Assembly (NCBI GenBank): GCA_038145175.1
Contig: JAYQPE010000009.1
Location: 1 to 25,444, forward strand
Reading direction: 5' to 3'
From: ATZT02 sp038145175
GTDB lineage: Bacteria; Actinomycetota; Actinomycetes; S36-B12; UBA5976
Length of the DNA: 25,444 nucleotides
Below, one piece after another: positions 7,333 through 15,862 of this stretch. The notes below the pieces were generated by a model. That model searched no databases, was not told where the DNA came from, and saw nothing but the letters and a program-made list of their open reading frames with translations. A program made the position numbers and the translations under genes. The stretch's first letter is position 1. Every line of letters starts with the position of its first letter.

Positions 7333-8388
7333 TTAGTCAATATTGAAAGTGGTTTTTGCAGTCCTCGTGGTTTTACCTGATTTCTTCATCGAAATTGTCA
7401 AAGTACAAGTACCTTTGGTTTTAACGATGACACTCGAGGCAGTTGCTACACAGGCACCTTTGGGTTTTGCCTTTACTCCGACAAATTTCACACTTGTTGT
7501 TGAAGCTATTTTTAAGCCTAATTTTTTAGCAGTATTTCGTGCAGACAAAGTACCTTTTTTTAGAGTTGGGCGACTAATTGTGATTGGTTCATCAAGTGAA
7601 TAACCTGCTGTTTCTAGTGCCGATTTTGCAATAGCTGAAAAGTTACTCGCTACTAATGAAAGTACTGCTCTGGTTTTTATTTCTGGATAACAAGGAGTTC
7701 CACTACCACCAGAAACAGGTCCTACTAAAAGATTTTCGGTTTCAGTAGAAAGAATTACGGGTCCTCCACTATCTCCAAAACAGGCTCCCGTGTTTTTACT
7801 TGTTCTTGAATATAGGTAAGTCTTTCCCCCTAAAAATTGGAAAGGAGTCTGTTTAAGCGTCAAGGCACTTAAGGACACATCACTGTCTAAAGCAGTTTGA
7901 CCATATCCAAAAAAATTTAAACTTTTGCCATTGAGAGTGGCAGCTGAAACTTCTGCTTCACTTGCCAACCTTGTAACTAGCGGTATTCCAATTTCTTTAT
8001 CTAAGATCAGAAAAGCAATATCATTTGCTTCCACAAAACCTGATTTGGAATTTGTGTATCCAGAGGTCAAAATGATTGCAGTTGCTTTTGCAACTGGTCC
8101 TGAAACTGCAAGATTTGCACCTTGACTATATACATTCACATTTGAAGCTGGATAAACATTACTTGTTCCTTCTTCCACAACGCAGTGGGCAGCAGTTACT
8201 ACAATTTTTGGCTTCCAAAGTCCACCAGTGCAAGCTGTTTGTAAATTTCCACCAAGGTCAACTCGTATTGCTACAACAAATCCAGATCCAGTGGCATCTG
8301 TTCCTCCTACAACCGCATTTGCAGGTGTCTGGAAAAGGCTTATAAATAAAGGAAAAATTGCTATTAATAATGTAGTAATTTTTTTCAT
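7333..8388 (-). CDS. Secreted S1-family serine protease with C-terminal domain
   Basis: Residues 1-25 form a signal peptide ending TPANA, followed directly by VVGGT, the classic mature N-terminus of trypsin-like enzymes. The catalytic triad is His68 (TAAHC), Asp123 (NDIAFL) and Ser207 (GDSGGP), with paired cysteines C53/C69 and C203/C233 in the usual places. The residue at the base of the S1 pocket, six before the catalytic Ser, is Gly201 rather than Asp, so trypsin-like Lys/Arg specificity is not expected. After about residue 265 comes a Lys/Thr/Ser-rich extension with two cysteines (313, 328) that looks like a small beta domain for surface binding. The 351-residue product should act outside the cell. 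Confidence 0.9.
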   Translation of the reverse strand: MKKITTLLIAIFPLFISLFQTPANAVVGGTDATGSGFVVAIRVDLGGNLQTACTGGLWKPKIVVTAAHCVVEEGTSNVYPASNVNVYSQGANLAVSGPVAKATAIILTSGYTNSKSGFVEANDIAFLILDKEIGIPLVTRLASEAEVSAATLNGKSLNFFGYGQTALDSDVSLSALTLKQTPFQFLGGKTYLYSRTSKNTGACFGDSGGPVILSTETENLLVGPVSGGSGTPCYPEIKTRAVLSLVASNFSAIAKSALETAGYSLDEPITISRPTLKKGTLSARNTAKKLGLKIASTTSVKFVGVKAKPKGACVATASSVIVKTKGTCTLTISMKKSGKTTRTAKTTFNID

Positions 8389-8407
8389 TTCTATTTAGAC
8401 TACTTGA

Positions 8408-8656
8408 ATGGAGTCATTGGCGCTAATTGCAGCACTAGTTGTGTTGACAACATTAGCTGTGGGCCCAATTGCAGTTGGGTTCTCATTCATTAAAGCAAAA
8501 CTGTGGTCGCGCATTCTAACTTTTATATTTGCAATCTTGGCTATATTTGCCGGTGCATGGTTATTTTCACTTCCCATAGGAAGCGGGGCAAGGTTTATGG
8601 GATTGTTTTCATTTAGTTGCGGAGTCTGGGCGATATATCGCCGAAGAAATAATTAA
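8408..8656 (+). CDS. Small membrane protein of unknown function
   Basis: This 82-residue frame encodes three likely membrane helices (about 3-26, 34-54 and 60-76) separated by short polar turns, ending in the basic tail YRRRNN, which suggests a cytoplasmic C-terminus. I do not recognise a family. It reads away from the protease gene, with only 19 bases between the two start codons, and ends shortly before a strong terminator. The hydrophobic pattern and the terminator support a real gene. No clear ribosome-binding site is seen, so it may be leaderless or start elsewhere. Confidence 0.6.
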   Translation: MESLALIAALVVLTTLAVGPIAVGFSFIKAKLWSRILTFIFAILAIFAGAWLFSLPIGSGARFMGLFSFSCGVWAIYRRRNN

Positions 8657-8678
8657 ATAAATAAGTTTTACGCCAAAT

Positions 8679-8713
8679 AAAAAACCCCGGGGCTATTAAG
8701 CCCGGGGTTTTTT
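8679..8713. terminator. Bidirectional rho-independent terminator
   Basis: A 13-bp perfect stem (A6-CCCC-GGG at 8679-8691 with CCC-GGGG-T6 at 8701-8713) with a 9-base loop is flanked by A-runs on one side and T-runs on the other. It can stop transcription in both directions. It sits exactly between the convergent small membrane protein gene and the histone-like gene. Confidence 0.92.
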
Positions 8714-8730
8714 TAGCAAACCTAAAAAGG

Positions 8731-8907
8731 TTATGCAGCTTTTTTACGACGACGACGTTTTGGAGCTGCTTTTGCTGCTTTTTTACGACGGCGCTTTGGT
8801 GCTGCTTTCTTTGCTGCTTTTTTACGACGACGGCGCTTTGGAGCAGCTTTTGCTGCTTTCTTACGACGGCGCTTTGGAGCAGCTGCCTTTTTTCTTCTTT
8901 TTGCCAC
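8731..8907 (-). CDS. Histone H1-like, Lys/Arg/Ala/Pro-only nucleoid protein
   Basis: The start is a GTG at 8907 preceded by a perfect AGGAGG, which rules out the longer reading from 8946. The 58-residue product after the initiator contains only Lys (19), Arg (16), Ala (18) and Pro (4). It is built from near-repeats of the form PKRRR(R)KKAAKAA, 12-14 residues each. Such proteins resemble the basic tails of actinobacterial HU (HupB) and of histone H1-like proteins and should bind DNA non-specifically, compacting the nucleoid. There is no globular domain and no aromatic residue. The strong ribosome-binding site and its own terminator suggest high expression. It could instead bind RNA or polyphosphate. 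Confidence 0.85.
   Translation of the reverse strand: MAKRRKKAAAPKRRRKKAAKAAPKRRRRKKAAKKAAPKRRRKKAAKAAPKRRRRKKAA
8735..8900 (-). repeat. Imperfect tandem repeats within the histone-like gene
   Basis: About four units of 36-42 bp, each pairing a TTTTTACGACG-type core with a GGAGCAGC-type core on the + strand, make up nearly the whole gene. Units alternate between 12 and 14 codons. Slippage could change copy number between strains. Confidence 0.85.
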
Positions 8908-8926
8908 AATTCCTCCTGGCGAGTTT

Positions 8927-8952
8927 ACTTCTGTTCCGGAAAGCACAGAAGT
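8927..8952 (-). promoter_or_regulatory. Hairpin in the 5' UTR of the histone-like gene
   Basis: A perfect 8-bp inverted repeat (ACTTCTGT/ACAGAAGT) with a 10-base spacer lies about 20 bases upstream of the GTG start and just upstream of the AGGAGG. In RNA it would form a stem-loop next to, but not covering, the ribosome-binding site. It could stabilise the message or be a protein-binding site. Confidence 0.45.
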
Positions 8953-9011
8953 TTCTTAATTCCTAATCGTTCCAGAAGAAATGCATATTGTCATCAAGTA
9001 ACGCGTATTTT

Positions 9012-9024
9012 GACACGCCGTGTC
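9012..9024. promoter_or_regulatory. 13-bp palindrome upstream of the histone-like gene
   Basis: GACACG-C-CGTGTC is a perfect 6-bp inverted repeat around one central base, about 105 bp upstream of the histone-like start. It is GC-rich within a very AT-rich stretch, which makes it stand out. It could be an operator for a dimeric regulator. No promoter elements could be placed with confidence. Confidence 0.35.
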
Positions 9025-9038
9025 GCAATTATTTTTTA

Positions 9039-9093
9039 TTAAATTTTTAACATTTTTACTACAAAAAAATTAATAAAAATATTAAAAATTTAA
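9039..9093. other. Long AT-only inverted repeat in the intergenic region
   Basis: The gap between the histone-like start (8907) and the end of the MFS gene (9181) holds no gene I can support. Within it, 9039-9058 and 9074-9093 form a 20-bp inverted repeat with one mismatch and a 15-base A-rich spacer. It could act as a weak terminator for the MFS gene, whose transcription runs into it, or as a bent or melted DNA site. The base composition makes chance partly plausible. Confidence 0.4.
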
Positions 9094-9180
9094 AACAAAT
9101 AAGGGTGCGTTTTCGCAGGTCAGAGGGGGTTTTTTGTGGGGTGTTAAAAATGTTTATTAAATTTAGTTTGTAAAAAGTAT

Positions 9181-10476
9181 CTATATGTTGGGGTCAAAAT
9201 TGACACTTTTTTCACGAAATTCTTTTAATTTTTTTGCAAAAACATTGGTATTTACATCATATTTATAGAAATCTTTTAACAAAGTGCTAAAAAATACAGA
9301 ACTAATAATTGTAAGAATTCCACCCGATATTAAAGAGAATTCCAAGCCACCAAAGCGTGCAAATAATGCACCTCTTACTTGCCCAAGCTGTGGTCCAACT
9401 GAATAACTAAGCATTTCAATGGAAGCAAGACGACCTCTTAAGTGATCTGGAATGGATTGATTCCAAATAAGTCCTCTAAATATTGCAGAGATTTGATCAA
9501 AAAATCCTGCAATCATCAGGCCAATGATTGCAAAGATTAAAGAATGCACTAATCCAAAAATTATGATTCCAAAACCCCAACCACAAGCTGCCATTGCAAT
9601 GATTCGACCATGTCTTGAAACATGATTTGACCAACCACTAGTCAAGGTTGCTACTAATGCACCTGCAGGAATGGCAGCGTAAAGAAAACCCAGTGTCCAA
9701 GGACCACCTAATTCATCTGCCACGAATGGAAATAGCGCATAAGGGAAGGCAAAAAACATGGCAGATAGATCAACTAAATAAGTTCCTAGTAAATCTTTTC
9801 TAGAAAGTGCATAACTGATGCCTTCTTTAATTCTTTTTAGGGATGGATTTTCTGCACCATGACTTGGAATTGCTGGACTAATTCTTATTAGAAGAATTAA
9901 AGAAATAACAAAAGTTAATACATCAATAAAATACGCAACAGCGATGCCACCTGCGGCAAGAATTAGTCCACCAATCATGGGACCTGCAATAGAAGCTGTC
10001 TGATGGCGAAGCGAATTTAGGGCTCCAGCTGAAGGCAAATTTGTATAAGGCACAACTTGGGGAGTTGTGGCATCAACTGCTGGTCGAAATATTCCATCTG
10101 TGGCAGCAAAAATTGCTGCTAGAAAAAGAATTAACAATGGTGAATTAAAACCAGACCAAACATTTACTAAAAGTGCGATGGAAACAATCATGGCCGCAAA
10201 TTCTGAAATCAAAATAAGTTTTCTTCGATCAATAGCATCAGCTAAAACACCACCGTAAAGCCCAAAAACGATTAATGGCAAAGTCTCAACAAGACCTACT
10301 GCTCCTACCCAAAGATAAGAGTTCGTGATTTCTTTAATTTGAAATGGCATAGCCACATAAGTCATCATCGAACCAATATTGGAGATAACCCCAGCAGAAA
10401 AGATCAAGCGAAAATCACGAGATATTTTCAAGGCAGAAATATCTATGCGGATCTGTTTTTTATTTGTTTTTGTCAT
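9181..10476 (-). CDS. MFS transporter, EntS-like exporter family
   Basis: This 431-residue protein has 10-12 hydrophobic segments. Features of the EntS/MFS_3 exporter branch include the opening FRLIFSAGVISNIGSMM, the loop LADAIDRRKLILISE between helices 2 and 3, FRPAVDATTPQVVP, and the block LRGRLASIEMLSYSVGPQLG in the second half. Members export siderophores, drugs or small metabolites, but the substrate cannot be read from sequence. It is divergent from the NAD(P)H-hydrate dehydratase gene, with 83 bases between the starts, and no co-transcribed neighbour is visible. A long Lys-rich cytoplasmic tail follows the last helix. Confidence 0.85.
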   Translation of the reverse strand: MTKTNKKQIRIDISALKISRDFRLIFSAGVISNIGSMMTYVAMPFQIKEITNSYLWVGAVGLVETLPLIVFGLYGGVLADAIDRRKLILISEFAAMIVSIALLVNVWSGFNSPLLILFLAAIFAATDGIFRPAVDATTPQVVPYTNLPSAGALNSLRHQTASIAGPMIGGLILAAGGIAVAYFIDVLTFVISLILLIRISPAIPSHGAENPSLKRIKEGISYALSRKDLLGTYLVDLSAMFFAFPYALFPFVADELGGPWTLGFLYAAIPAGALVATLTSGWSNHVSRHGRIIAMAACGWGFGIIIFGLVHSLIFAIIGLMIAGFFDQISAIFRGLIWNQSIPDHLRGRLASIEMLSYSVGPQLGQVRGALFARFGGLEFSLISGGILTIISSVFFSTLLKDFYKYDVNTNVFAKKLKEFREKSVNFDPNI

Positions 10477-10559
10477 ATTTTTTAAAGCCCCATAAGTCTA
10501 CTTACCTATGAAAAGTGAGGGTTTGGTTGCATGAGTCTTTTTCAAGTAGTCTTAAAAGC

Positions 10560-11396
10560 ATGAAAAGAAGTGAGAAGAATCTAGTCAAGAAAGTCTTTGT
10601 CACCCCTTCTAGTTTTGATGATAAATATTCAAGGGGAGTTCTTGGAGTAATCACTGGATCTAAATCATTTCCCGGAGCCTCAACTTTGACCACCAAGGCA
10701 GCTTCTCGAACTGGGGTGGGCATGATCAGATTTTTAACTGGATTAAAAGATTTAAATTATTTAGTTTTAGAAAAAACTCCTGAAGTGGTAATTCAAGATG
10801 GCCAGGTTCAATCTTTTCTCATAGGTTCAGGGGTTGAAAAAAATGGGGGAAATTTTAAAACTAGACGAAAGATTAAATCTGCTTTAAAGCAAAATCTTCC
10901 AGTAGTGCTAGATGCTGGGGCGATAAATTTTGTGCCTGAAACAAACGACAATTGTTTAATCACGCCGCACTATAAAGAATTACAAGAATTATTTGAAAGT
11001 AAAAATATTGAAGTATCCCTTGCAGATATTAAGAAAGATCCAGTCAAATGGGCAAAAAAAGCAAGCCTGGAATTCAAAACCACGGTGCTCTTAAAAGGAA
11101 ATACCACCATCATCACTAATGGGAAATCATTGATGGAAATTCAAAGTGAAACTACTTATTTAGCAACGGCAGGCACCGGAGATGTTTTAGCTGGCATCTT
11201 GGGAAGTCTTGTAGCCACAAATTATTTAAGGCTAAGAGATAAGACAATTTCTATGTTTGAAATCGCTTGTGCAGGGGTCTTAATTCATCAAGAGGCAGCA
11301 CTAGAGGCTTCTGAGCATGGACCAATTAGTGCCTCGATGATTATTGATCAAATCAGTCCAGTAATTGGCAAAGTGATATCAGCAAAGTTCATCTAA
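10560..11396 (+). CDS. nnrD: ADP-dependent NAD(P)H-hydrate dehydratase
   Basis: It repairs hydrated NADH and NADPH in the cytoplasm. The ribokinase-like fold signatures are present: VLGVITGSKSFPGAS near the start, VVLDAGAINF, LITPHYKELQELF, and the catalytic TAGTGDVLAGILGSL. An open frame begins at a GTG at 10515, but its first 15 residues do not look like the family, so I prefer the ATG at 10560 (278 residues). No strong ribosome-binding site precedes either. The usual N-terminal epimerase domain (NnrE) is not fused here. The 3' end overlaps the oppositely directed FAD/Fe-S gene by 18 bases. Confidence 0.88.
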   Translation: MKRSEKNLVKKVFVTPSSFDDKYSRGVLGVITGSKSFPGASTLTTKAASRTGVGMIRFLTGLKDLNYLVLEKTPEVVIQDGQVQSFLIGSGVEKNGGNFKTRRKIKSALKQNLPVVLDAGAINFVPETNDNCLITPHYKELQELFESKNIEVSLADIKKDPVKWAKKASLEFKTTVLLKGNTTIITNGKSLMEIQSETTYLATAGTGDVLAGILGSLVATNYLRLRDKTISMFEIACAGVLIHQEAALEASEHGPISASMIIDQISPVIGKVISAKFI

Positions 11397-14159
11397 TAGT
11401 TCAATAATGTGAACATATTTTTTACCAGTTGCCTTCGATAAAGCAATCTGGCAAGGCTTGTTCGTTGAAGCAAAGAATTTGATATCACTGTTTTTGATTT
11501 CTTGCGCCTGTTTGTTTGTGGCAGATTCTGTTAGTTCTGGGTGAAGTAAGCCACGATCTCCTGCAAAACCACAGCAATTCCAATCAAGTGGGGTGATCAC
11601 ACTTTCTGCAATAGATTCTGCAATCTGGTTTAAATACTTGGTGGTATTTAGTTGAGTTCCAGAGCAAGTTGGATGAAGGGCTAGGGAGACTAATTTTTGT
11701 TTTATTTTCAATTTAGGTAAAGCGATTTGGGCAACAAATTGCACTAGATCTTGAGTTTGGACGGAAGTTTCTTTCAAGATACTTTGTAAGCCTTGGCTAC
11801 AAGATGATGAATCAGATACCACTTTGATATTTGGGTTAGATAAATTTCTTAAAATCTCTGAACTTGTTTTCAAAGCCATTTCTTCAAATCCAGTGGTTAA
11901 TCCTTTGGAAGACCAAGGAGTGGCACAACAAAGATCATTAATCTGTTCAGGAACTAAAACATTGATATCTGCTTTTTTACAAACAGATAAGAAACTTTCA
12001 ATTATTAAATCTTCGCCATATAAAGAACTAGTACAACTTGGAAAATACAACACATCAGGATTTTGAGTTTTAACTCCAAATCTTTTCTTTCCTCCTTTAG
12101 GCAAAGACTCATTCCAAAGCGGCATCGAATTATTGCCCCCAATTTGTCTTGCTAACTTATTTACACTTTTTACAACACTGGAAGGTAATTTTTGAGCAGT
12201 AGTTAAAGCACTTGATAAAAGTGTGGTCACATTTGACCAGTTTTTGCTCGCGGTAAATCCAATTAATTCTGAGACGCTACTTTGATTTTCACTTCTTAAG
12301 CGTTTTACTAAATCTCCAGTATTTATGTGTACTGGACAAGCCACTTGGCACATGCCATCAACAGCGCAAGTGTCTACTGCTTGATAGTCGTAGTTTTCTT
12401 TTAAAGCATCAAGAACTTCTAAATCATTTTTTGCTTTAGCCTCAACCTCTGCTCTTCTTAAGGTGATTCTTTGTCGAGGGGTAAGGGTTAAATCTTTACT
12501 TGGGCACACTGTTTCGCAATAGCCACATTCCACACATTTATCTACTTCTTGATCAATTGAATTTTGTGACTTTAAATTTTCAATATAAATCTTTTCGTTT
12601 TCATTAATTATTACTCCAGGATTTAATAAATTCTTTGGATCTATTAATTTCTTCAAATCAACCATGATTTGGTATAGCTCTTCGCCAAATTGTTTCTTCA
12701 CAAATGGGGCCATGATCCGACCTGTGCCATGTTCTGCCTTTAAAGAACCTTCTTGGGATAACACAAGTTCAACTAAGTCATTTGTGAAATCTATATATCT
12801 TTGTAAATGTTTTTCATCATTGAATTTTTCATTGAGTAGAAAATGCAGATTGCCGTCTTTGGCATGGCCAAAAATTACTGAATCAAGATAGTTGTGTTTA
12901 ACCAAAATTTGGCTTAAATTCATAGTGGTTTCATGCAAGTTATGCATTGGAACTGAAATATCTTCTAACAGAGCAGTTGTACCTTTAGCTCGATTTCCAG
13001 CAACTGCGGCATAAAGTCCTTTGCGGGCATGCCATAACTGATTTCGTATTTCGGGATCATTACTGAATTTGGCATCTTTTTGCCCAATTTGAGAAAATGT
13101 TTTTAAAGCATTGTTTACTAATTCATCTAATTCAGGTTTGGTTTTGGCTTGATATTCAACTAAGAGGGCAGCATTATTGGAAAAATTCAAATCTTTCAAC
13201 ACTAACTCTGCCATGTGTTCTCTTTGAGCAACTTTTAAAGAAGAAATATCTAGTAGTTCTATGACTTGGGCATCACTTTCTTTTAAAAGCGAAAGACTAA
13301 GGGTTGCTTGTTTAAGATCTTCAAAAATAAGTATGGAAGTGGCATTTTCACTTAATAGATCAATTGTGTTAAAAGTTGCTTCTGCGATAAAACCCAAAGT
13401 GCCTTCACTGCCGACCAACAAATGAGTCAAAATATCGATGGGTTTTTCAAAGTCAACAAAAGAATTAAGTCCATAGCCCATGGTGTTTTTTATGGAATAG
13501 GCTTTATTTATTTTTTCAACTAAATATGGCTTATCCATAATTTGATTACGTAATTTAAGTAATCCTTGATAAATCTTGGGCTCTGTAATTTTGAGTTTTT
13601 CATCGGCATCACTTTCTTTGGAATCAATTAAGGTTCCAGATGAAAGCACAAATTTTAAAGAGGAAAGAGTTTTGTAAGTATTAAAAGTCGTGCCACAAGC
13701 CATTCCGCTTGAATTGTTAGCGATTACACCACCGATGGTGCAAGCAATTTCACTGGCAGGATCTGGGCCTAGTTTCTTTCCGTATTTTCTTAAACTGGCA
13801 TTGACTCGATTAACTGTTAGACCTGGTTCAACTCTTACTTTGTTGCCATTATCTAAAACTTCTATCTCTTTAAAGTTTTTTCTTGTGTCAACTAATAAGC
13901 CATCGGTAACACCTTGACCACTTAAAGATGTTCCACCAGATCTGAAGGTAATTCCTAGATTTTGTTTATTTATTACTTTAAATATTGAAGAGATTTCTTG
14001 AGCAGTTTTAGGCTTAGCAATTAGGGAAGGAGTGAGTAAATAGTGGGAGGCATCATTTGCATAGGTGAGGCGATCAAAAAGATTTTGGGAACTAAATTCA
14101 ACGTTATTTTGTTTTAATTCTTTAACTATTGAGTCAATATTTTGCTTAGTGAGATTCAC
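11379..14159 (-). CDS. Fused FAD/Fe-S 2-hydroxyacid dehydrogenase (Dld-II type D-lactate/glycolate)
   Basis: The 926-residue protein joins a GlcD-like flavin half to a GlcF-like iron-sulfur half. FAD binding: FRSGGTSLSGQGVTDGLLVD (72-91) and GGVIANNSSGM (143-153). Flavin-oxidase C-terminal domain: VIFGHAKDGNLHF (428-440) and KAEHGTGRIM (474-483). Two [4Fe-4S] sites: Cys542/545/548/552, and Cys598/604/608 in DTCAVDGMCQVACP. CCG domain: CCATPW (744-749) and NCCGFAGDRG (861-870). This layout matches Dld-II-type D-lactate dehydrogenases, which pass electrons to the quinone pool. D-lactate, glycolate or another 2-hydroxy acid could be the substrate. Its ATG lies within the end of the dehydratase gene (14-base overlap), so the two are probably co-translated and functionally linked. 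Confidence 0.88.
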   Translation of the reverse strand: MNLTKQNIDSIVKELKQNNVEFSSQNLFDRLTYANDASHYLLTPSLIAKPKTAQEISSIFKVINKQNLGITFRSGGTSLSGQGVTDGLLVDTRKNFKEIEVLDNGNKVRVEPGLTVNRVNASLRKYGKKLGPDPASEIACTIGGVIANNSSGMACGTTFNTYKTLSSLKFVLSSGTLIDSKESDADEKLKITEPKIYQGLLKLRNQIMDKPYLVEKINKAYSIKNTMGYGLNSFVDFEKPIDILTHLLVGSEGTLGFIAEATFNTIDLLSENATSILIFEDLKQATLSLSLLKESDAQVIELLDISSLKVAQREHMAELVLKDLNFSNNAALLVEYQAKTKPELDELVNNALKTFSQIGQKDAKFSNDPEIRNQLWHARKGLYAAVAGNRAKGTTALLEDISVPMHNLHETTMNLSQILVKHNYLDSVIFGHAKDGNLHFLLNEKFNDEKHLQRYIDFTNDLVELVLSQEGSLKAEHGTGRIMAPFVKKQFGEELYQIMVDLKKLIDPKNLLNPGVIINENEKIYIENLKSQNSIDQEVDKCVECGYCETVCPSKDLTLTPRQRITLRRAEVEAKAKNDLEVLDALKENYDYQAVDTCAVDGMCQVACPVHINTGDLVKRLRSENQSSVSELIGFTASKNWSNVTTLLSSALTTAQKLPSSVVKSVNKLARQIGGNNSMPLWNESLPKGGKKRFGVKTQNPDVLYFPSCTSSLYGEDLIIESFLSVCKKADINVLVPEQINDLCCATPWSSKGLTTGFEEMALKTSSEILRNLSNPNIKVVSDSSSCSQGLQSILKETSVQTQDLVQFVAQIALPKLKIKQKLVSLALHPTCSGTQLNTTKYLNQIAESIAESVITPLDWNCCGFAGDRGLLHPELTESATNKQAQEIKNSDIKFFASTNKPCQIALSKATGKKYVHIIELLDELC

Positions 14160-15852
14160 GAGTCACCTGGGAACCACTTGATCCCACAAGGAAATCTAAA
14201 TCACAACCAGTATCAGCTTGTAAAACATGATCTACATAAAGTTTTTGCCAACCACGATCTGGTTTAGCTAAAGAGTCGAGCATTTCTTGACTTGGTTTTC
14301 TATTCTTTAGTTCTTCATCACTAATTTCTACATTTAATGATCTATTTTCTACATCCAAACTGATTACATCACCAGTTTTTATATAAGCCAATGGACCAAG
14401 TGCTGCAGCTTCTGGAGCAACATGCAAAATGACTGTGCCATAAGCAGTTCCACTCATTCGACCATCACAAATTCGTACCATATCTCTAATTCCTTGACTT
14501 AGAAGTTTTTGCGGCAATGGCATATTGGCCACTTCTGGCATACCTGGATAACCTTTTGGTCCACAGCCTCTTAGAACTAAAACGCTGTCTTTATCTACTT
14601 CTAGAGTTGGATCATCTATTCGTTTATGAAAATCTTCAATTGAATCAAAAACTAAGGCTTTGCCTTTATGTTTAAGCAATTCTTTACTTGCAGCAGCAGG
14701 TTTAATTACTGCACCAAGTGGGGCAAGATTTCCTCTTAAAACAGCAATACCTGCAGAATCTTTTAATGGTTTATTTCTTCTACTAATTACTGTTTCATCA
14801 TAAATTTCCGCATTATCTAAATAGCTAACTAATGGTTTACCGGTCACTGTGATTGCTTTTGGATCCAAGAGATCTTTAAGTTCTTTAAGTAGTGCAAGTA
14901 ATCCGCCACTTCTAAAGAAATCTTCCATCAAGAATTGTCCGGCTGGTTGAAGATTAGCTAAAAGTGGAACTTTAGATCCAGTTTTATCAAAATCATCTAA
15001 AGTTAAATCAATTCCAAGTCTTCGAGCAATGGCTAATAAATGCACCACCGCATTTGTGGAGCCACCAATTCCTGCCAAGGCAACTATGGCGTTTAAGAAA
15101 GATCCTTTTGTTAAAACTTCACTTGGTTTTCGATCATCTTTAACCATTTGCACAATTAATCTGCCAGTTTCTTGCGCTGTTTGTAACAATCTTGAATCAG
15201 GGGCTGGAGTTCCTGCAATTCCAGGAATTGTCATTCCTAAACTTTCAGCCACACAACCCATAGTTGAAGCAGTTCCCATGGTGTTGCAGTGACCACGACT
15301 TCTAATCATGGATGATTCTGATTTCAGAAAATCTTCTTCACTCATTTTTCCGGCACGAAGTTCTTCGCTAAATTTCCAAACATCTGTGCCACAACCTAAA
15401 GGTTTTCCTTTATAAGTTCCTGTAAGCATTGGACCACCTGGAACAACAATTGCTGGTAAATCAACAGAAGCGGCAGCCATTAATAGAGCAGGAATAGTTT
15501 TGTCGCAGCCTCCTAACAAAACCACACCATCAATTGGATTTGCTCTTAATAATTCTTCTGTTGCCATCGCTGACATGTTGCGCCATAACATCGCAGTTGG
15601 TCTTACTTGAGTTTCACCTAACGAAACAGTTGGCAAATTAAGTGGAACACCACCTGCTTCCCAAATTCCATTTTTTACATATTCACTTACTTCATTTAAA
15701 TGTGAATTGCATGGTGCTAAATCAGAAGCAGTATTTGCAATTGCAATATGAGGTCTGCCATCAAATGCATTTGCAGGTAAACCTCTGCGCATCCAGGCAC
15801 GATGAATGTAGGAATCTCGATCTTTGCCTTTGTACCAGGCATCACTTCTCAT
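14146..15852 (-). CDS. IlvD/Edd-family sugar-acid dehydratase (arabinonate/xylonate type)
   Basis: It likely dehydrates an aldonic acid to a 2-keto-3-deoxy acid. The [Fe-S] ligands Cys48 (DLAPCNSH), Cys116 (LLGGCDKTIPAL) and Cys189 (RGHCNTMGTAS) are present, with the catalytic Ser467 in DGRMSGTAYG. The N-terminus (MRSDAWYKGKDRDSYIHRAW) follows the sugar-acid branch (L-arabinonate, D-xylonate and similar) rather than branched-chain amino-acid IlvD or Edd. The length of 568 residues fits. It is the first gene of a - strand pair with the FAD/Fe-S dehydrogenase and is divergent from the alcohol dehydrogenase gene. The exact sugar acid is unknown; IlvD activity is less likely given the neighbours. 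Confidence 0.87.
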   Translation of the reverse strand: MRSDAWYKGKDRDSYIHRAWMRRGLPANAFDGRPHIAIANTASDLAPCNSHLNEVSEYVKNGIWEAGGVPLNLPTVSLGETQVRPTAMLWRNMSAMATEELLRANPIDGVVLLGGCDKTIPALLMAAASVDLPAIVVPGGPMLTGTYKGKPLGCGTDVWKFSEELRAGKMSEEDFLKSESSMIRSRGHCNTMGTASTMGCVAESLGMTIPGIAGTPAPDSRLLQTAQETGRLIVQMVKDDRKPSEVLTKGSFLNAIVALAGIGGSTNAVVHLLAIARRLGIDLTLDDFDKTGSKVPLLANLQPAGQFLMEDFFRSGGLLALLKELKDLLDPKAITVTGKPLVSYLDNAEIYDETVISRRNKPLKDSAGIAVLRGNLAPLGAVIKPAAASKELLKHKGKALVFDSIEDFHKRIDDPTLEVDKDSVLVLRGCGPKGYPGMPEVANMPLPQKLLSQGIRDMVRICDGRMSGTAYGTVILHVAPEAAALGPLAYIKTGDVISLDVENRSLNVEISDEELKNRKPSQEMLDSLAKPDRGWQKLYVDHVLQADTGCDLDFLVGSSGSQVTRESH

Positions 15853-15862
15853 GGGAAGCTTT

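Noticed and set aside
8395..8577. 60-residue - strand frame just upstream of the protease gene
   Set aside because: Antisense to the hydrophobic small membrane protein; its composition is nondescript and no ribosome-binding site was seen.
8735..8900. Possible CRISPR-like array
   Set aside because: The repeats are contiguous coding units with no unique spacers.
8613..8909. 98-residue - strand frame over the histone-like gene and terminator
   Set aside because: It is the repeat gene read in another frame (QLLQSAVV-type repeats) and runs through the terminator.
14146..15852. Branched-chain amino-acid IlvD
   Set aside because: The N-terminus and the sugar-catabolic neighbours fit the sugar-acid branch of the family better.
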